DNA of 51,052 nucleotides from Candidatus Helarchaeota archaeon (GTDB taxonomy: Archaea; Asgardarchaeota; Lokiarchaeia; Helarchaeales; HEL-GB-A), in contig JABXJT010000033.1 of NCBI GenBank assembly GCA_013375455.1, positions 1-51,052 on the forward strand, written 5' to 3'. Made by a program: the position numbers and the translations under genes. Shown here one piece after another: positions 36,201-45,041 of this stretch. How positions within the stretch are numbered: the stretch's first letter is position 1; the number at the start of each line of letters is the position of its first letter. The notes below the pieces were generated by a model, which ran no database searches, had not been told where the DNA came from, and saw only the letters and a list, made by a program, of their open reading frames with translations.

Positions 36201-37705
36201 TCAAATTCTGAGTTAGTGTTTATATCAATTGGTTCATTTTTAGGGGTTATCGCAACTGTGACATTTTCACAATTGGAAATGGAGCTATTTCCTCCGATAT
36301 TTCCGGCAACGATCACGTAATAATAGGTCCCATTTGTTGTGATGGTATCGGTATAATTGTTCTCCGATACTGCGGCTATTGGTATCAATCCGTTCGTTGA
36401 GGTGATAAAAGAATTATTTCTATAAATAAAATAAATTGTTGCTGCTTCCTCGTCACTCCAATTTAACTTAATAACTCCATCATAATCCATTTCTGGCAAA
36501 ATAGGATTTAGCATAACACTCATTGGAGGGAATTTCCCTAAAATAATTGAGATCGTATTATCTCCATAATTTGTAACCACGATGTCGTTTTGTCCGTCAT
36601 TGTTCGCATCTCCTATGCAAAGACCGGTAGGCATGTATCCAGCTGTCATATTAATTGGCACATCCCAATCCCCAGAAGTCGTATTCCACAGTGTAATCGT
36701 GACATTACTATCCCAACCTGCAGTCACGATATCATTTTGTCCATCCCTATTTACGTCATCTATATAAATATAGATAATTAAATCTCCAGCTCTCCGCGGA
36801 ATTCGTGGGTCCCAATCACCAGCGGTCTCGTTCCATAAAAATATTGATATATTCGTCAAATCATCTGCACTCACAATGTCATTATACCCATCATTATTTG
36901 CATCTTCTATAAATACTCTATATGGCTGGGCTCCAACAGATTTGGTAATCCGCGGGTCCCAATTACCAGCGGTCTCATTCCATAAAATTATCGAGATATT
37001 ATTATCAAGTTCACTTTCAGTCACAATATCGTTATATCCATCATTATTCGCATCTCCTATGAACGCATTTTGAGGATTACCTCCAACAGATCTATTAACA
37101 GGTGGATCCCAATCAACAGAGGTTGTATTCCATAATAGTATCGAGATAGTTCCACTTGAATAGTCTGCAGTCACGATATCATTTTTTCCATCATTATTTG
37201 CATCTCCGACATGAACACCATAAGGCGAATCGCCAACAGATTTATTGATAGCCGCATCCCAATCTTCAGAGGACGCGTTCCAGCACAGTATTGATGCAAA
37301 GTTGCTACCGGCATTTGCAGCTGCAATATCATTATATCCATCATTGTTTGCATCTCCTATGAAAACACTAATAACCTGACTGAAACCATACTTCCGAATT
37401 TGTATATCCCAATCTCCAGAGCTTGCATTCCATAATAATATTAAAATCGAACTATTCCCTATTTCTGCAATCACGATGTCATTTTGCCCATCATTATTTA
37501 CATCTCCTATGAAAACACCAATAGGTTCATTTCCAACAGGTTTGCTAATAGGGGGATCCCAATTTAATGCATTCATTGGAAATGAATTAGTATCAGGAGA
37601 AATTGGTTCTGATAGAACTTTAACATAGTATTGTGTTTGGAGTATTATGAATACTGAGATTATTAAAAAGATCAATAAAAATGCTTTAGAATTGTTTTTT
37701 TTCAT
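33254..37705 (-). CDS. Giant surface protein: FG-GAP, NosD beta-helix, FN3, TM, cytoplasmic tail
   Basis: 1483 residues. N-terminal hydrophobic signal/anchor at about 9-28. Residues 45-392 are FG-GAP/VCBS repeats (GDANNDGYNDIVTAD pattern, a Ca-binding beta-propeller). About 393-490 is an FN3-like unit. About 490-1138 is a NosD/CASH right-handed beta-helix (SNNNTLxNNTAxxNxxGIxL, more than 20 turns). Two more FN3-like units, each with WSxxxGATxYYVYR, reach about 1328. A TM helix at about 1333-1355 is followed by a basic, then alpha-helical, 128-residue cytoplasmic tail with no recognised motif. The ectodomain probably binds carbohydrate or calcium. It precedes the winged-helix regulator in the same transcription unit. 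Confidence 0.92.
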   Translation of the reverse strand: MKKNNSKAFLLIFLIISVFIILQTQYYVKVLSEPISPDTNSFPMNALNWDPPISKPVGNEPIGVFIGDVNNDGQNDIVIAEIGNSSILILLWNASSGDWDIQIRKYGFSQVISVFIGDANNDGYNDIAAANAGSNFASILCWNASSEDWDAAINKSVGDSPYGVHVGDANNDGKNDIVTADYSSGTISILLWNTTSVDWDPPVNRSVGGNPQNAFIGDANNDGYNDIVTESELDNNISIILWNETAGNWDPRITKSVGAQPYRVFIEDANNDGYNDIVSADDLTNISIFLWNETAGDWDPRIPRRAGDLIIYIYIDDVNRDGQNDIVTAGWDSNVTITLWNTTSGDWDVPINMTAGYMPTGLCIGDANNDGQNDIVVTNYGDNTISIILGKFPPMSVMLNPILPEMDYDGVIKLNWSDEEAATIYFIYRNNSFITSTNGLIPIAAVSENNYTDTITTNGTYYYVIVAGNIGGNSSISNCENVTVAITPKNEPIDINTNSEFEIYVSTGDGSAGDPYIIENYVIDLSFQFVHGIRIRNTTAHFILRNCTVTNGGPTIMTGIKLENITNAQIINNTIIDNYQGIHLERSDNNMVANNTAYDNSFNAIYLTGSSNNKLTNNTAYSNSRGIYLYQASVNNTLSYNTIYDNGNDEIRLEDSNNNTLAFNIANSNYWYDGIRLISSNNNILINNTAEYNRHGIFLESSSNNTLINNTNNHNDNYGINLDLSNDNTLIYNTVYNNSFSGFNLINSDNNNFTHNSANNNTYGFYLSLSNYNKLINNTAFYSRWAGIRVQTSNNNTLTNNTASHNNEGITLASSSYNNVTNNFLNDNNIYGISFLSASNNRIFNNTLYESGIGLWGDAIGHFVHEITIDNLIDGRPIYYFLNRKTETVPLGAGQVIIVNSSFMKVSNYYITSGSVAIYLCYSNHSTIINNTIENAAGIDLYYSRNNTLYDNVVNNSPLGAGIYIRESSNNTISNNTIENAYSGITLSSSCNNTIFNNTIENCYYRGIYLYQSCNNTLTNNTANHTEFYGIYLYRNSDNNTLSHNIACNNSIGIYLYRESINNTLLHNTANNNSYGIFLLTSNYTTSSYNTVNDNNITGIHLERSNYSRITWNTLYGNLIAINETDCIGNLIENNNLGLIAPTLYPISPNPDIDGIINLNWSIIIGATSYYVYRNTSTISSVIGLTTIATVTSSNYTDTIPINGTYYYVIVAGDASSNSSISNCENVTVAILPPSLNPPLLNPILPNPDTDGIILLNWSDVVGATIYYVYRDTSNITSVAGMTPIVAVNISNYQDTILTNGTYFYVVIAGNTSGNSSLSNCESVTVAIYPSPPDNLSDLIIWIIICVGAVTAASITLIMYRKRRSRREPALKGLKKRASKLLLPKDVKMTDLEGKIGYLLRNAISVKAIPEFQDAELNQLMKEPVQILSVKEIQFLQSAVFRELSDVEKLEILRDMALFSKRDKDEIITKFKEPTVEPENNKV

Positions 37706-38358
37706 AATGAATTATCCCCAATGAATAGTAATGTTAAATTTTATTCGACTATTTGTTTGAAATTGACCAAAAATTTTCAAATTTCATCAAATCGCCAAGT
37801 CAATTCGACTTTTCATCAATTTCTAAACTTAAGTGCCCTTACTTATTTTAAACGTGGTTTTCACTTAAATAGGCATGAGGTCTGTTTATTTTCTTCCTGA
37901 CAAGCTCTCGCCACCTGGAGAGCGCTGAGAGGCAGAATGCTGTTATGCACTTCTAAAAGGCAAGATTCTTGTATTTATGTGCTAAAATGTTGATTACTTT
38001 TTCTTTTTTCAAATATTTTGATAATATATTGAAATTATTGCAAAGATACCAATCATTGTTAAAATTATATCGAAATTTGGGAGGGAATTGGGGTTAAATT
38101 TACCATCTAGGGAGCACTTTTTACCGCGCCAGTGATAGGGTATTTAAATGCCAATATTTTTCGGTCACCCCTTGGTTTGAAGAAATGGAAATGGTGCTGG
38201 AAGCATTACAGAGCATTACAAAATCGATCCATATATCAAGCCTTACCTTGATAAAATTGCAGACAAATTATAGGAGAACTCAGAATAAATAATGCATCCA
38301 CTAATTACCTATCAATTAAGATTATTTTTTTGCTTAAGCTTTTTGTTTTGACGCGAAT
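37706..38358. other. 653-base spacer between two surface-protein genes
   Basis: Upstream of the NosD protein gene (promoter near 37710-37760) and downstream of the next. It contains the small stem CTCTC-GCCACCTG-GAGAG at about 37905-37925 and a coding relic at 38101-38273, listed separately. Otherwise AT-rich with no convincing gene. Confidence 0.5.
38101..38273 (+). pseudogene. Frameshifted coding relic
   Basis: One frame is protein-like over STFYRASDRVFKCQYFSVTP then WFEEMEMVLEAL (38113-38200). Another continues it as ITEHYKIDPYIKPYLDKIAD then KL before TAG at 38271, with the switch near the short repeat GAGCATTACA. It may be the end of a degraded transposase or other gene. No ATG at the start. 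Low confidence. Confidence 0.35.
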
Positions 38359-41300
38359 CTAACTGGGTTTCCGTTCTTGATTGAGTTCCTCAGGCGGGAT
38401 GGATTGCAAGCAACCCGGACAAGAGACACTAGCGCCCTTTTGGAGATTTTGTACCTGTTGTGGCGTGAGGGGATTTTTACAATATGGGCAGCGAAATTCT
38501 GTTATTGGTGATTCTTGTCCCTGGCGTGCCTGTAATTTTGTCTCAAGATTAATAATGATGTCCTCCAGTGATCTCTCTTCTGGTTTTGTTTTAGGCACTT
38601 GTTGCGTTTCAACATCTGAGGGCTCGAGGGCTGCTAAATTTTTAACGCTGTCTTCCGATGGTGGCGTCGCCTCTTCACTTTTTTTAATATGGGCGAATTG
38701 ATCGTGAAGTTGCCCAACCATCTTACATTTTGGGCAGTAAAAAAGGGATAAGGCACGTGTCGTTAACTGTGCCCATTCATGACCGCAGGCCTTGCATTTG
38801 AAGGTAATTTCAATGAGTTCGGTTCTTTGGATGGTCTGATGCAATTTTTCTATGGCTTCTGCCGCATGTTTTCGCACCAAACTATCCTGATCGCTCATTA
38901 ATGGAGTGAGGGCTGTTAGTAGTGCACGACTGTCCCCGAATGATCCCAATGCCTTTGCAGAGGCAGCACGAACCGCCGAATTAGGATCCTGCAACAGCTG
39001 AAGAACGGGCTTAACAGCCCTCTTGTCGCCTAGATCAGCCAATTTCCATACCGCATCTAATCGAACCTTGCTATCCTTATGAGAGAGTTTGGAGATCAAC
39101 TTGTTAATGGTGCCTAGCTCAACATCTGGTTGAAGTTTTTGTTGCTCTGGTATTAAAGTAGATATTTTCTGGCCCACTTTTCTCTTCTTTTGTTTATATT
39201 TGCGATTTACATAATAAAGGGTGGAGGCGCCTGCTACACTCCCGAATATTATTATTAGCCATAAGAATATCCAATCTTTCACGCCTGTTACCATTATCGA
39301 AATGGAATCCCCAATTAACTGCCCTGTTTCTAATACAGTAGCATTAAAATCAATTGTTATTGTCTCTTCAAATGGTTCATTCGTTTTAGGAATAATAATG
39401 TGAAAATTAATGCGAGTATTTGCCCCAGGGGCAAGGCTGGGTATCGAAATAGTATGTTCATATGCACTCCATCCTGTGGGCAAGTTGATGCTGAAATTTA
39501 GCGCAAGAAATGTTGAATTTCCTGTATTAGAAAAGAGAAAAGATATCTCGCCCCCTCGATCTCTTAGATTTATTTCTAATTCTAGTTCTGATGGTGTCTC
39601 CCACGCTATGATTGAAAAGATAACGAAACTATGGTAGCTAGATACGTTAGTATTTCCTGCTGCATCAGTTGCGTAAATGCGATACCAGATTGAATTATTC
39701 ACGGGATAGGAATTGAATGAAAACTGCCAGTAATTATCTTCAACGGTGCCGCTTGAAAAGAGCATGCTCTGATTTGTCCAGCTTCCTGTGTGATTACTCT
39801 CAATCGTAGCAGATGCTATAGCATGGTTATCAACAAGATGTACCGTGATATTCACTGGTTCTACAATTGTTAAATTGGCAGGGTCTTGAGTGACTTCTAT
39901 GATGTTTGGGATGAGGGTGTCCGCATAAAAACTCCAATATGTGGTAGAATTTGTGTTATTAACGGCATCTATAGCTATGATCCGATAGATGATCAGCGAA
40001 TTTATGGGATAAGTGGAAAAGGTAAAATTCCAAAGGCCATCCTGCAAGGATCCACTTAATAAGGTCATTGAATAATTTGTTAGAGTTCCTGTATGATTTG
40101 TCTCAATAAGAACGTTCTTAAGCGCTACATTTTCCACGACATGCGCCGTGATATTCACAGGTTCTATAATTGTTAAATTGGCAGGGTCTTGAGTGACTTC
40201 TATGATGTTTGGGATGAGGGTGTCCGCATAAAAATTCCAATATGTGGTAGAATTTGTGTTATTAACGGCATCTATAGCTATGATCCGATAGATGATCAGC
40301 GAATTTATGGGATAAGTGGAAAAGGTAAAATTCCAAAGGCCATCCTGCAAGGATCCACTTAATAAGGTCATTGAATAATTTGTTAGAGTTCCTGTATGAT
40401 TTGTCTCAATAAGAACGTTCTTAAGCGCTACATTTTCCACGACATGCGCCGTGATATTCACAGGTTCTATAATTGTTAAATTGCTAGGGTCTTGTGTGAC
40501 TTCTATATTTGGGATGAGTGTATCAACATAAAAATTATAAAATTTGGAATAATTTTCATTTCCCCCGACATCAATTGCCGCAATCCGGTAAGTGATATTG
40601 GTATTTTGGGGTGGAGTTACATAATTATAATTCCAAACACCGTTTTGATTCGTGCCACTTAGAAGATTCATAGTATAATTAGCATCACTAAAGTCCATGT
40701 TCCTATTAGGATAATATCCAGGTGTCCAAGAGAAATCTATAGCATCAATCCAGCACATAAAATTATAGTAGGAATAAACGGTACTAGTTTCTATTCTTAA
40801 ACCATTAATTTTACTTACTGGATTTTTAAATTCGCTAAATTCACCTTCATATATTCCGTTGGTCCATGCCTTAATCGTTTGATTGGTGCAATTGAATTCC
40901 AATCGGATGTGATACCATTGATTCATAATCACATCATTTTTGTATGGGTTACCAGTAGCTCCTGAATGGAAAAATCCAAAAGTTCGCGGTGTAGAATGCG
41001 ATATCCAAGTAAATCCGGTAGTACCTCCATCTAAAAATGTGAAATATAAATGGTCTCGAGAAAAGGGTGCCTGAGCTACTCTAATCCACCATTCGACTGT
41101 ACCATTTTCTTGATCCGAAAATGGTTTGTTCATGGATACAACATTAAAATCATCATTATCTCGAAATTCAACGACCTTAAAATGACCATCTTTCTCCGGT
41201 ATGACTTTCATTTCGGTGAGGGTTCGCCAATCAAAATTATTCCAGCCTGAGGGATATGACCCGCTTTCGTCATTTGTAAAGCTTGATTCTCCATGATAAC

Positions 41301-43599
41301 TTTTTGTTACATTGGTTTCAATATAAACCGTATCGACTTCAAAATTATCACTAATATGCGTTGTGATATTTACTAAACTTCCACCAATAGGTATTATTGG
41401 CGTTTGATTCACATTCAAAACATTGGGAAATTCCCAGTCAAATACCCCAAATAGAAACATTTCTGAAGAATTAATGTTGTCAGAGTTATCAATGGCGATT
41501 ATTCTGTAACCAATATCTTTTTGAACTGGATAACTTGGGACCGTAAAATTCCAATACCCATCTTCATAAGTCCCATTTGAAAGGGATAAAGAATAATTTG
41601 AAAGCATTAGATAATCCTGATTTCTATTTAAATAATATCCAAGATCCCAGCTATAATCTATAGCATCGATATAAAGATTGGAAGGACCTCCTGCCGTGCT
41701 ATGAGTAATACGTAACCTATCAATATACTCTTCAACACCGTATTGTTGATACTCTCCCATATATATCTTGTTTAACCATATTCTAGAGTATAGACCATGT
41801 TGAAGTCGTATCCGCAGATGAGTCCATTCATTTGGTTTTAATTCTGTTGAAACAATAGCATAACCCACAAGTCCAGAATCATAACTAGTAAGTACCCCTG
41901 TAGAAAAATCTAATTCAAGATGAATCGCGCAACTTAAACCAAATCCCCCATTGCCAAGCTCAATAAACCCAATAGCATTAGAATCCCCCCAAATCCATAA
42001 CTCAATTTCAGCCCCTATAGTCTGAAATGGAAAGGTTGTAAGCATAATTGTATCCTGCGTTCCTCTAAAAGATTCTACGACAGAAGCATGACCGTCTTTT
42101 CCGGACGTGACATTAAGGTACGAATCTCCTGATTCGGATACGCTCCAACCAACGGGATTTGTACCTAAAGGAGTTTCTGTGAAAGTGTCAAAACCCAAGT
42201 AATTGGGTGTGCTATTTATTTCTATGCACGCTTTTTTAATTCCAGTTGGATCTACTATATGAGCCATAATGTTGACAGGATCTTGGAAATTTGGAGCAGT
42301 TGGATTTTGAAAAATATCAATAACTGGAAAAATTTTCAATTCTACCGCTTCACAGTTAGAAATCGAACTGTTAAAAACAGTATTTCCGGCAACAATCACA
42401 TAACTTTTATTTCCATTTTCAAAAAGCCGTTCTTGATAATAACTTTCCGTTACTATAGCTATGGGAGTTAAACCAATTACGGATGTAATTTCTGAATTGT
42501 TCCGATAAACGTAATACCTCACGGCTTTCATATCATCTGTCCAATCTAGAAAGATCGTCCCATCATAATTTGGATTAGGAGTAATGGGATCCAATGTAGG
42601 TATATTTGGAGGTTCCAGAACTACATCTACACTTACACAATTTGAAATAGAACTATTCCCTTTAATGTTTTCACAGACGACCACATAGTAATAGGTTCCA
42701 TTGATCGTGATCGTATCTTGATAGCTGTTTGTATCTACTGTAGCGATGGGAGTGAGTCCCGCCACGGATGAAATATTTGAAGTGTCTCTGTAAATATAAT
42801 AACTGGTTGCTAAGCTATTTTCAGCCCAATTTAAATCAATTACTCCATTTGGATCAGGATTAGGCAAGATGGGATCAAGCGAGGTTGCATTCGGAGGAGG
42901 AAATTGGTATTCAAATAAGATAGCAAAGTCATTCGTGGTTGTAGTTAAGCCATTATAACTGTTTGCAGTCGATCCATCTCCCAAGTTTAAGCCGGTTGTA
43001 TAGCCTCCAGCAATGTAAGATATGTAATCATATTGAAACTTGATGTCACCATTTTCATATAAAATCACTTCAAAAGTTCCAACTAACTGTGAATCCATGT
43101 ACTGATAGATATTATGCCATGCTGCAACCCAGTAAGTAGGGAATGATTGCACGTAGATTGAACCACCTCCAGTTCTCGTTAAATCGTCCCAATAAGGTCC
43201 AATAAAATACGCACAAATGGGATCTGCTGAAGGAAGAGGTTGATTGACAAAATGCCATGCGGTTGAATCAGCAAAGCTAAGATAGCCATTTGTACTTAAA
43301 TATACAGTCGTGAAGTTCCCATCATAAAATTGGAAAGGAAATGGTAGAGCTTGTGCTGAATACCCATCACCACCTAGCATTAGTTGAGTTCCATTAGTTG
43401 CATCAATCCATGAATATGGAGCTCCAGTAATCATCGTATAATTAACCAGAGGAACCTCTGATTTAGTTATAGTTGATGGATTTTCCTTAATATGCAGAAA
43501 AGTGTTGGATGGCTTAGGGATTATCAAAAAAATATTCATAGTTATCATTAAACCTAGTGAAAAGCTTAGGAGATAAATGAGTATTTTTCTCTTATACAA
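38359..43599 (-). CDS. Giant receptor-like surface protein with cytoplasmic HEAT repeats and zinc ribbons
   Basis: 1746 residues. The start is TTG at 43599, supported by GGAGG about eight bases upstream. Signal/anchor at about 7-27. A NIDO-like module (LSTNGYLSFADS, GPYWDDL, 55-240), two FN3-like units (240-430), two jelly-roll/LamG-like units (about 470-660 and 780-960), three or four Ig-like repeats (990-1330) and a NEW3-like domain (1335-1430) make the ectodomain. A TM helix at about 1440-1465 (WIFLWLIIIFGSVAG) is followed by two or three HEAT/PBS-lyase repeats (DAVWKLADLGDKRAVKPVLQ, SAKALGSFGDSRAL), a zinc ribbon (CKACGHEW and CPKC) and a second one (CPYCKNP and CPGC). This extracellular-to-intracellular fusion suggests signalling, but the mechanism is unknown. 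An exact-type 303-bp duplication lies in the Ig repeats. Confidence 0.92.
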   Translation of the reverse strand: MYKRKILIYLLSFSLGLMITMNIFLIIPKPSNTFLHIKENPSTITKSEVPLVNYTMITGAPYSWIDATNGTQLMLGGDGYSAQALPFPFQFYDGNFTTVYLSTNGYLSFADSTAWHFVNQPLPSADPICAYFIGPYWDDLTRTGGGSIYVQSFPTYWVAAWHNIYQYMDSQLVGTFEVILYENGDIKFQYDYISYIAGGYTTGLNLGDGSTANSYNGLTTTTNDFAILFEYQFPPPNATSLDPILPNPDPNGVIDLNWAENSLATSYYIYRDTSNISSVAGLTPIATVDTNSYQDTITINGTYYYVVVCENIKGNSSISNCVSVDVVLEPPNIPTLDPITPNPNYDGTIFLDWTDDMKAVRYYVYRNNSEITSVIGLTPIAIVTESYYQERLFENGNKSYVIVAGNTVFNSSISNCEAVELKIFPVIDIFQNPTAPNFQDPVNIMAHIVDPTGIKKACIEINSTPNYLGFDTFTETPLGTNPVGWSVSESGDSYLNVTSGKDGHASVVESFRGTQDTIMLTTFPFQTIGAEIELWIWGDSNAIGFIELGNGGFGLSCAIHLELDFSTGVLTSYDSGLVGYAIVSTELKPNEWTHLRIRLQHGLYSRIWLNKIYMGEYQQYGVEEYIDRLRITHSTAGGPSNLYIDAIDYSWDLGYYLNRNQDYLMLSNYSLSLSNGTYEDGYWNFTVPSYPVQKDIGYRIIAIDNSDNINSSEMFLFGVFDWEFPNVLNVNQTPIIPIGGSLVNITTHISDNFEVDTVYIETNVTKSYHGESSFTNDESGSYPSGWNNFDWRTLTEMKVIPEKDGHFKVVEFRDNDDFNVVSMNKPFSDQENGTVEWWIRVAQAPFSRDHLYFTFLDGGTTGFTWISHSTPRTFGFFHSGATGNPYKNDVIMNQWYHIRLEFNCTNQTIKAWTNGIYEGEFSEFKNPVSKINGLRIETSTVYSYYNFMCWIDAIDFSWTPGYYPNRNMDFSDANYTMNLLSGTNQNGVWNYNYVTPPQNTNITYRIAAIDVGGNENYSKFYNFYVDTLIPNIEVTQDPSNLTIIEPVNITAHVVENVALKNVLIETNHTGTLTNYSMTLLSGSLQDGLWNFTFSTYPINSLIIYRIIAIDAVNNTNSTTYWNFYADTLIPNIIEVTQDPANLTIIEPVNITAHVVENVALKNVLIETNHTGTLTNYSMTLLSGSLQDGLWNFTFSTYPINSLIIYRIIAIDAVNNTNSTTYWSFYADTLIPNIIEVTQDPANLTIVEPVNITVHLVDNHAIASATIESNHTGSWTNQSMLFSSGTVEDNYWQFSFNSYPVNNSIWYRIYATDAAGNTNVSSYHSFVIFSIIAWETPSELELEINLRDRGGEISFLFSNTGNSTFLALNFSINLPTGWSAYEHTISIPSLAPGANTRINFHIIIPKTNEPFEETITIDFNATVLETGQLIGDSISIMVTGVKDWIFLWLIIIFGSVAGASTLYYVNRKYKQKKRKVGQKISTLIPEQQKLQPDVELGTINKLISKLSHKDSKVRLDAVWKLADLGDKRAVKPVLQLLQDPNSAVRAASAKALGSFGDSRALLTALTPLMSDQDSLVRKHAAEAIEKLHQTIQRTELIEITFKCKACGHEWAQLTTRALSLFYCPKCKMVGQLHDQFAHIKKSEEATPPSEDSVKNLAALEPSDVETQQVPKTKPEERSLEDIIINLETKLQARQGQESPITEFRCPYCKNPLTPQQVQNLQKGASVSCPGCLQSIPPEELNQERKPS
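39843..40486. repeat. 303-bp in-frame tandem duplication
   Basis: 39843-40145 and 40146-40448 are nearly identical by eye (about three mismatches), followed by a short partial third copy to about 40486. The unit is 101 codons, one Ig-like module of the surface protein. The next module is clearly diverged, so the duplication is recent. Confidence 0.85.
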
Positions 43600-44082
43600 C
43601 CTAATAACCTCCTAACATAGACTTATCCTATATGGTTATTTATAACTAATCCCAAAAGATGATTTATTTTTTGAACTCGAAAATATTTTTTTTGAACTCG
43701 AATTTTCAGGCTGATCAAATTATTGTCGGTTTCTTTTAGAAATTATAAACTTTTTTCGCTCTGGATTGGCTACCTTTTTCGCTTTGTCAACTATTTTCTG
43801 CCTGGGTTGCCTTACGAGATTCTCTTCATACCCTTACTGAATCAGTTTCTTTTGAAATTTTTCTTTTAAAAAAATTAGAAGTATAAATATTACATAGAAA
43901 AATAGTTAACTGGTCCTCAACAAGAAATTTGATTATTCATGGCAGTAAGATTCAGCAAGTAACTAAACAAGAATATAACATTGTCTCTAAAATTATCTAT
44001 TTAGTAATTAAACATTCAATTTTGAATCGACATTCTTGATTTGTTCCTAATAGCCTAGAGGATTACTTCGATAATTTAAATA
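43600..44082. other. 483-base spacer with divergent promoters and a relic
   Basis: Minus-strand TATA-like sequence GTTATAAATAAC at about 43640-43652 and the Shine-Dalgarno GGAGG precede the surface-protein gene. TTTTTTGAACTCGAA is repeated directly at about 43668-43703. A small coding relic lies at 43720-43833. The rest is AT-rich and leads into the gene at 44083. Confidence 0.55.
43720..43833 (-). pseudogene. Short coding relic, C-terminus-like
   Basis: The minus frame between a TAA at 43834 and a TAA at 43720 reads GYEENLVRQPRQKIVDKAKK then VANPERKKFIISKRNRQ. The composition is that of a basic, charged protein tail, and the same frame continues above the first stop (FQKKLIQ). Family not recognised; a transposase tail is possible. 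Confidence 0.3.
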
Positions 44083-44736
44083 ATGAGTAATATGAAAAAT
44101 ACCGAACGAATTTATCAAGAAATCAAAAGACAGCTCGAAAACAAAGCTCCCAAGCTCACTCAAGATCAAAAATCAAGAATGTATAGAATTCTAAATTCAA
44201 GTAATCCAAATAACACCAATTACCGAACAATTAGTGTTATTAATATGGAAGAAGTGAATAGAAAATTTAAGAAATATAATAAAGTCTTTACTTTATATAA
44301 TCTTAATTGGGCTGTCATAATTTATATCATATTATTTTCCATGGCACTTGAAGGATATGTAAGTGATTCCACTGTGATGCTACTGATTCCCTTCTTAATT
44401 AGCTTTATTGTTTATATGATGTCTTTGGGTTTTATACTCGATTCATTTTATCAACTGATGAAACGAAATTATAATTTATCAATTGACGAAGTGAAGGATT
44501 TATGGGCTAAGACCAAAACAATGACCTACAATCTTATCAATCTTTTCTTGAATTGCGTAGTACCACCTATTATTGCTTATAGTTTCTCCTTTAATTTGAT
44601 ATTAATTTTCATTATGTTGGTATTAAATATCATCATCTTCGCATTTTTTACCAAAAAAATCCTCCAGACTACCTTCCCTAATCCATACGAGTCGTCTGAT
44701 AAACCTACTCCATTCGAAGGAAATCTCCCCAAATGA
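44083..44736 (+). CDS. Four-TM membrane protein with duplicated N-terminal module
   Basis: 217 residues; the start is ATG at 44083 or 44092. Residues 4-42 (KNTERIYQEIKRQLENKAPK then LTQDQKSRMYRILN) form a charged helical module shared almost exactly with the next gene. Then come a linker and about four TM helices (about 85-103, 105-128, 147-170 and 173-192). The gene ends TGA overlapping the ATG of the next gene by four bases. Function unknown; the shared module may mediate assembly or targeting. Confidence 0.75.
   Translation: MSNMKNTERIYQEIKRQLENKAPKLTQDQKSRMYRILNSSNPNNTNYRTISVINMEEVNRKFKKYNKVFTLYNLNWAVIIYIILFSMALEGYVSDSTVMLLIPFLISFIVYMMSLGFILDSFYQLMKRNYNLSIDEVKDLWAKTKTMTYNLINLFLNCVVPPIIAYSFSFNLILIFIMLVLNIIIFAFFTKKILQTTFPNPYESSDKPTPFEGNLPK
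44092..44211 (+). repeat. 120-bp direct repeat, copy 1
   Basis: Encodes the shared N-terminal module. It matches 44733-44852 with four differences by eye, starting exactly at the ATG. Confidence 0.9.
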
Positions 44737-44852
44737 AAAATACCGAACGAATTTATCAAGAAATCAAAAGACAGCTAGAAGTAAAAGCTCCCAAGCTCAC
44801 TCAAGATCAAAAATCAAGAATGTATAGAATTCTAAATTCAAGTAATCCAAAT
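44733..44852 (+). repeat. 120-bp direct repeat, copy 2
   Basis: Second copy of the module at 44092-44211, separated by 521 bases. The near-identity suggests recent duplication or gene conversion. Confidence 0.9.
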
Positions 44853-45041
44853 TTTGAGAGTTACGGGCTCAAATTATCAGAAATTGAAAAACTTATTAGA
44901 GATATTGAAAAAGAACAGGATTGCACCTATGATGAGGCCATTGAAATATTTAAAATACTAATGAAATCCAATATTCACGATGAAAAATTTGCAGGGATCT
45001 TTTTCTTAAATCGATATTTCATAATCTTTTCGAGGAGATAA
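44733..45041 (+). CDS. Chimeric short protein: shared module plus foreign tail
   Basis: 102 residues. The first 40 residues equal the module of the preceding gene. Residues about 41-80 (SEIEKLIRDIEKEQDCTYDE) are acidic and helical. The last residues, GIFFLNRYFIIFSRR, are read antisense to the Orc1/Cdc6 remnant, so the original C-terminus has probably been replaced at a junction near 44985. It overlaps the previous gene by four bases and is probably translationally coupled. May be a truncated, possibly non-functional, paralogue. Confidence 0.6.
   Translation: MKNTERIYQEIKRQLEVKAPKLTQDQKSRMYRILNSSNPNFESYGLKLSEIEKLIRDIEKEQDCTYDEAIEIFKILMKSNIHDEKFAGIFFLNRYFIIFSRR

Noticed and set aside
34290..36235. 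Dense short repeats resembling a CRISPR or satellite array
   Set aside because: The repeats are degenerate in-frame NosD beta-helix turns within a single long coding frame; no constant repeat with unique spacers exists.
36582..37073. Plus-strand frames with repeated SFCPSLFASPM-like peptides
   Set aside because: They are the antisense of the FG-GAP repeats (GDANNDGQNDIV) of the surface protein and have no independent support.
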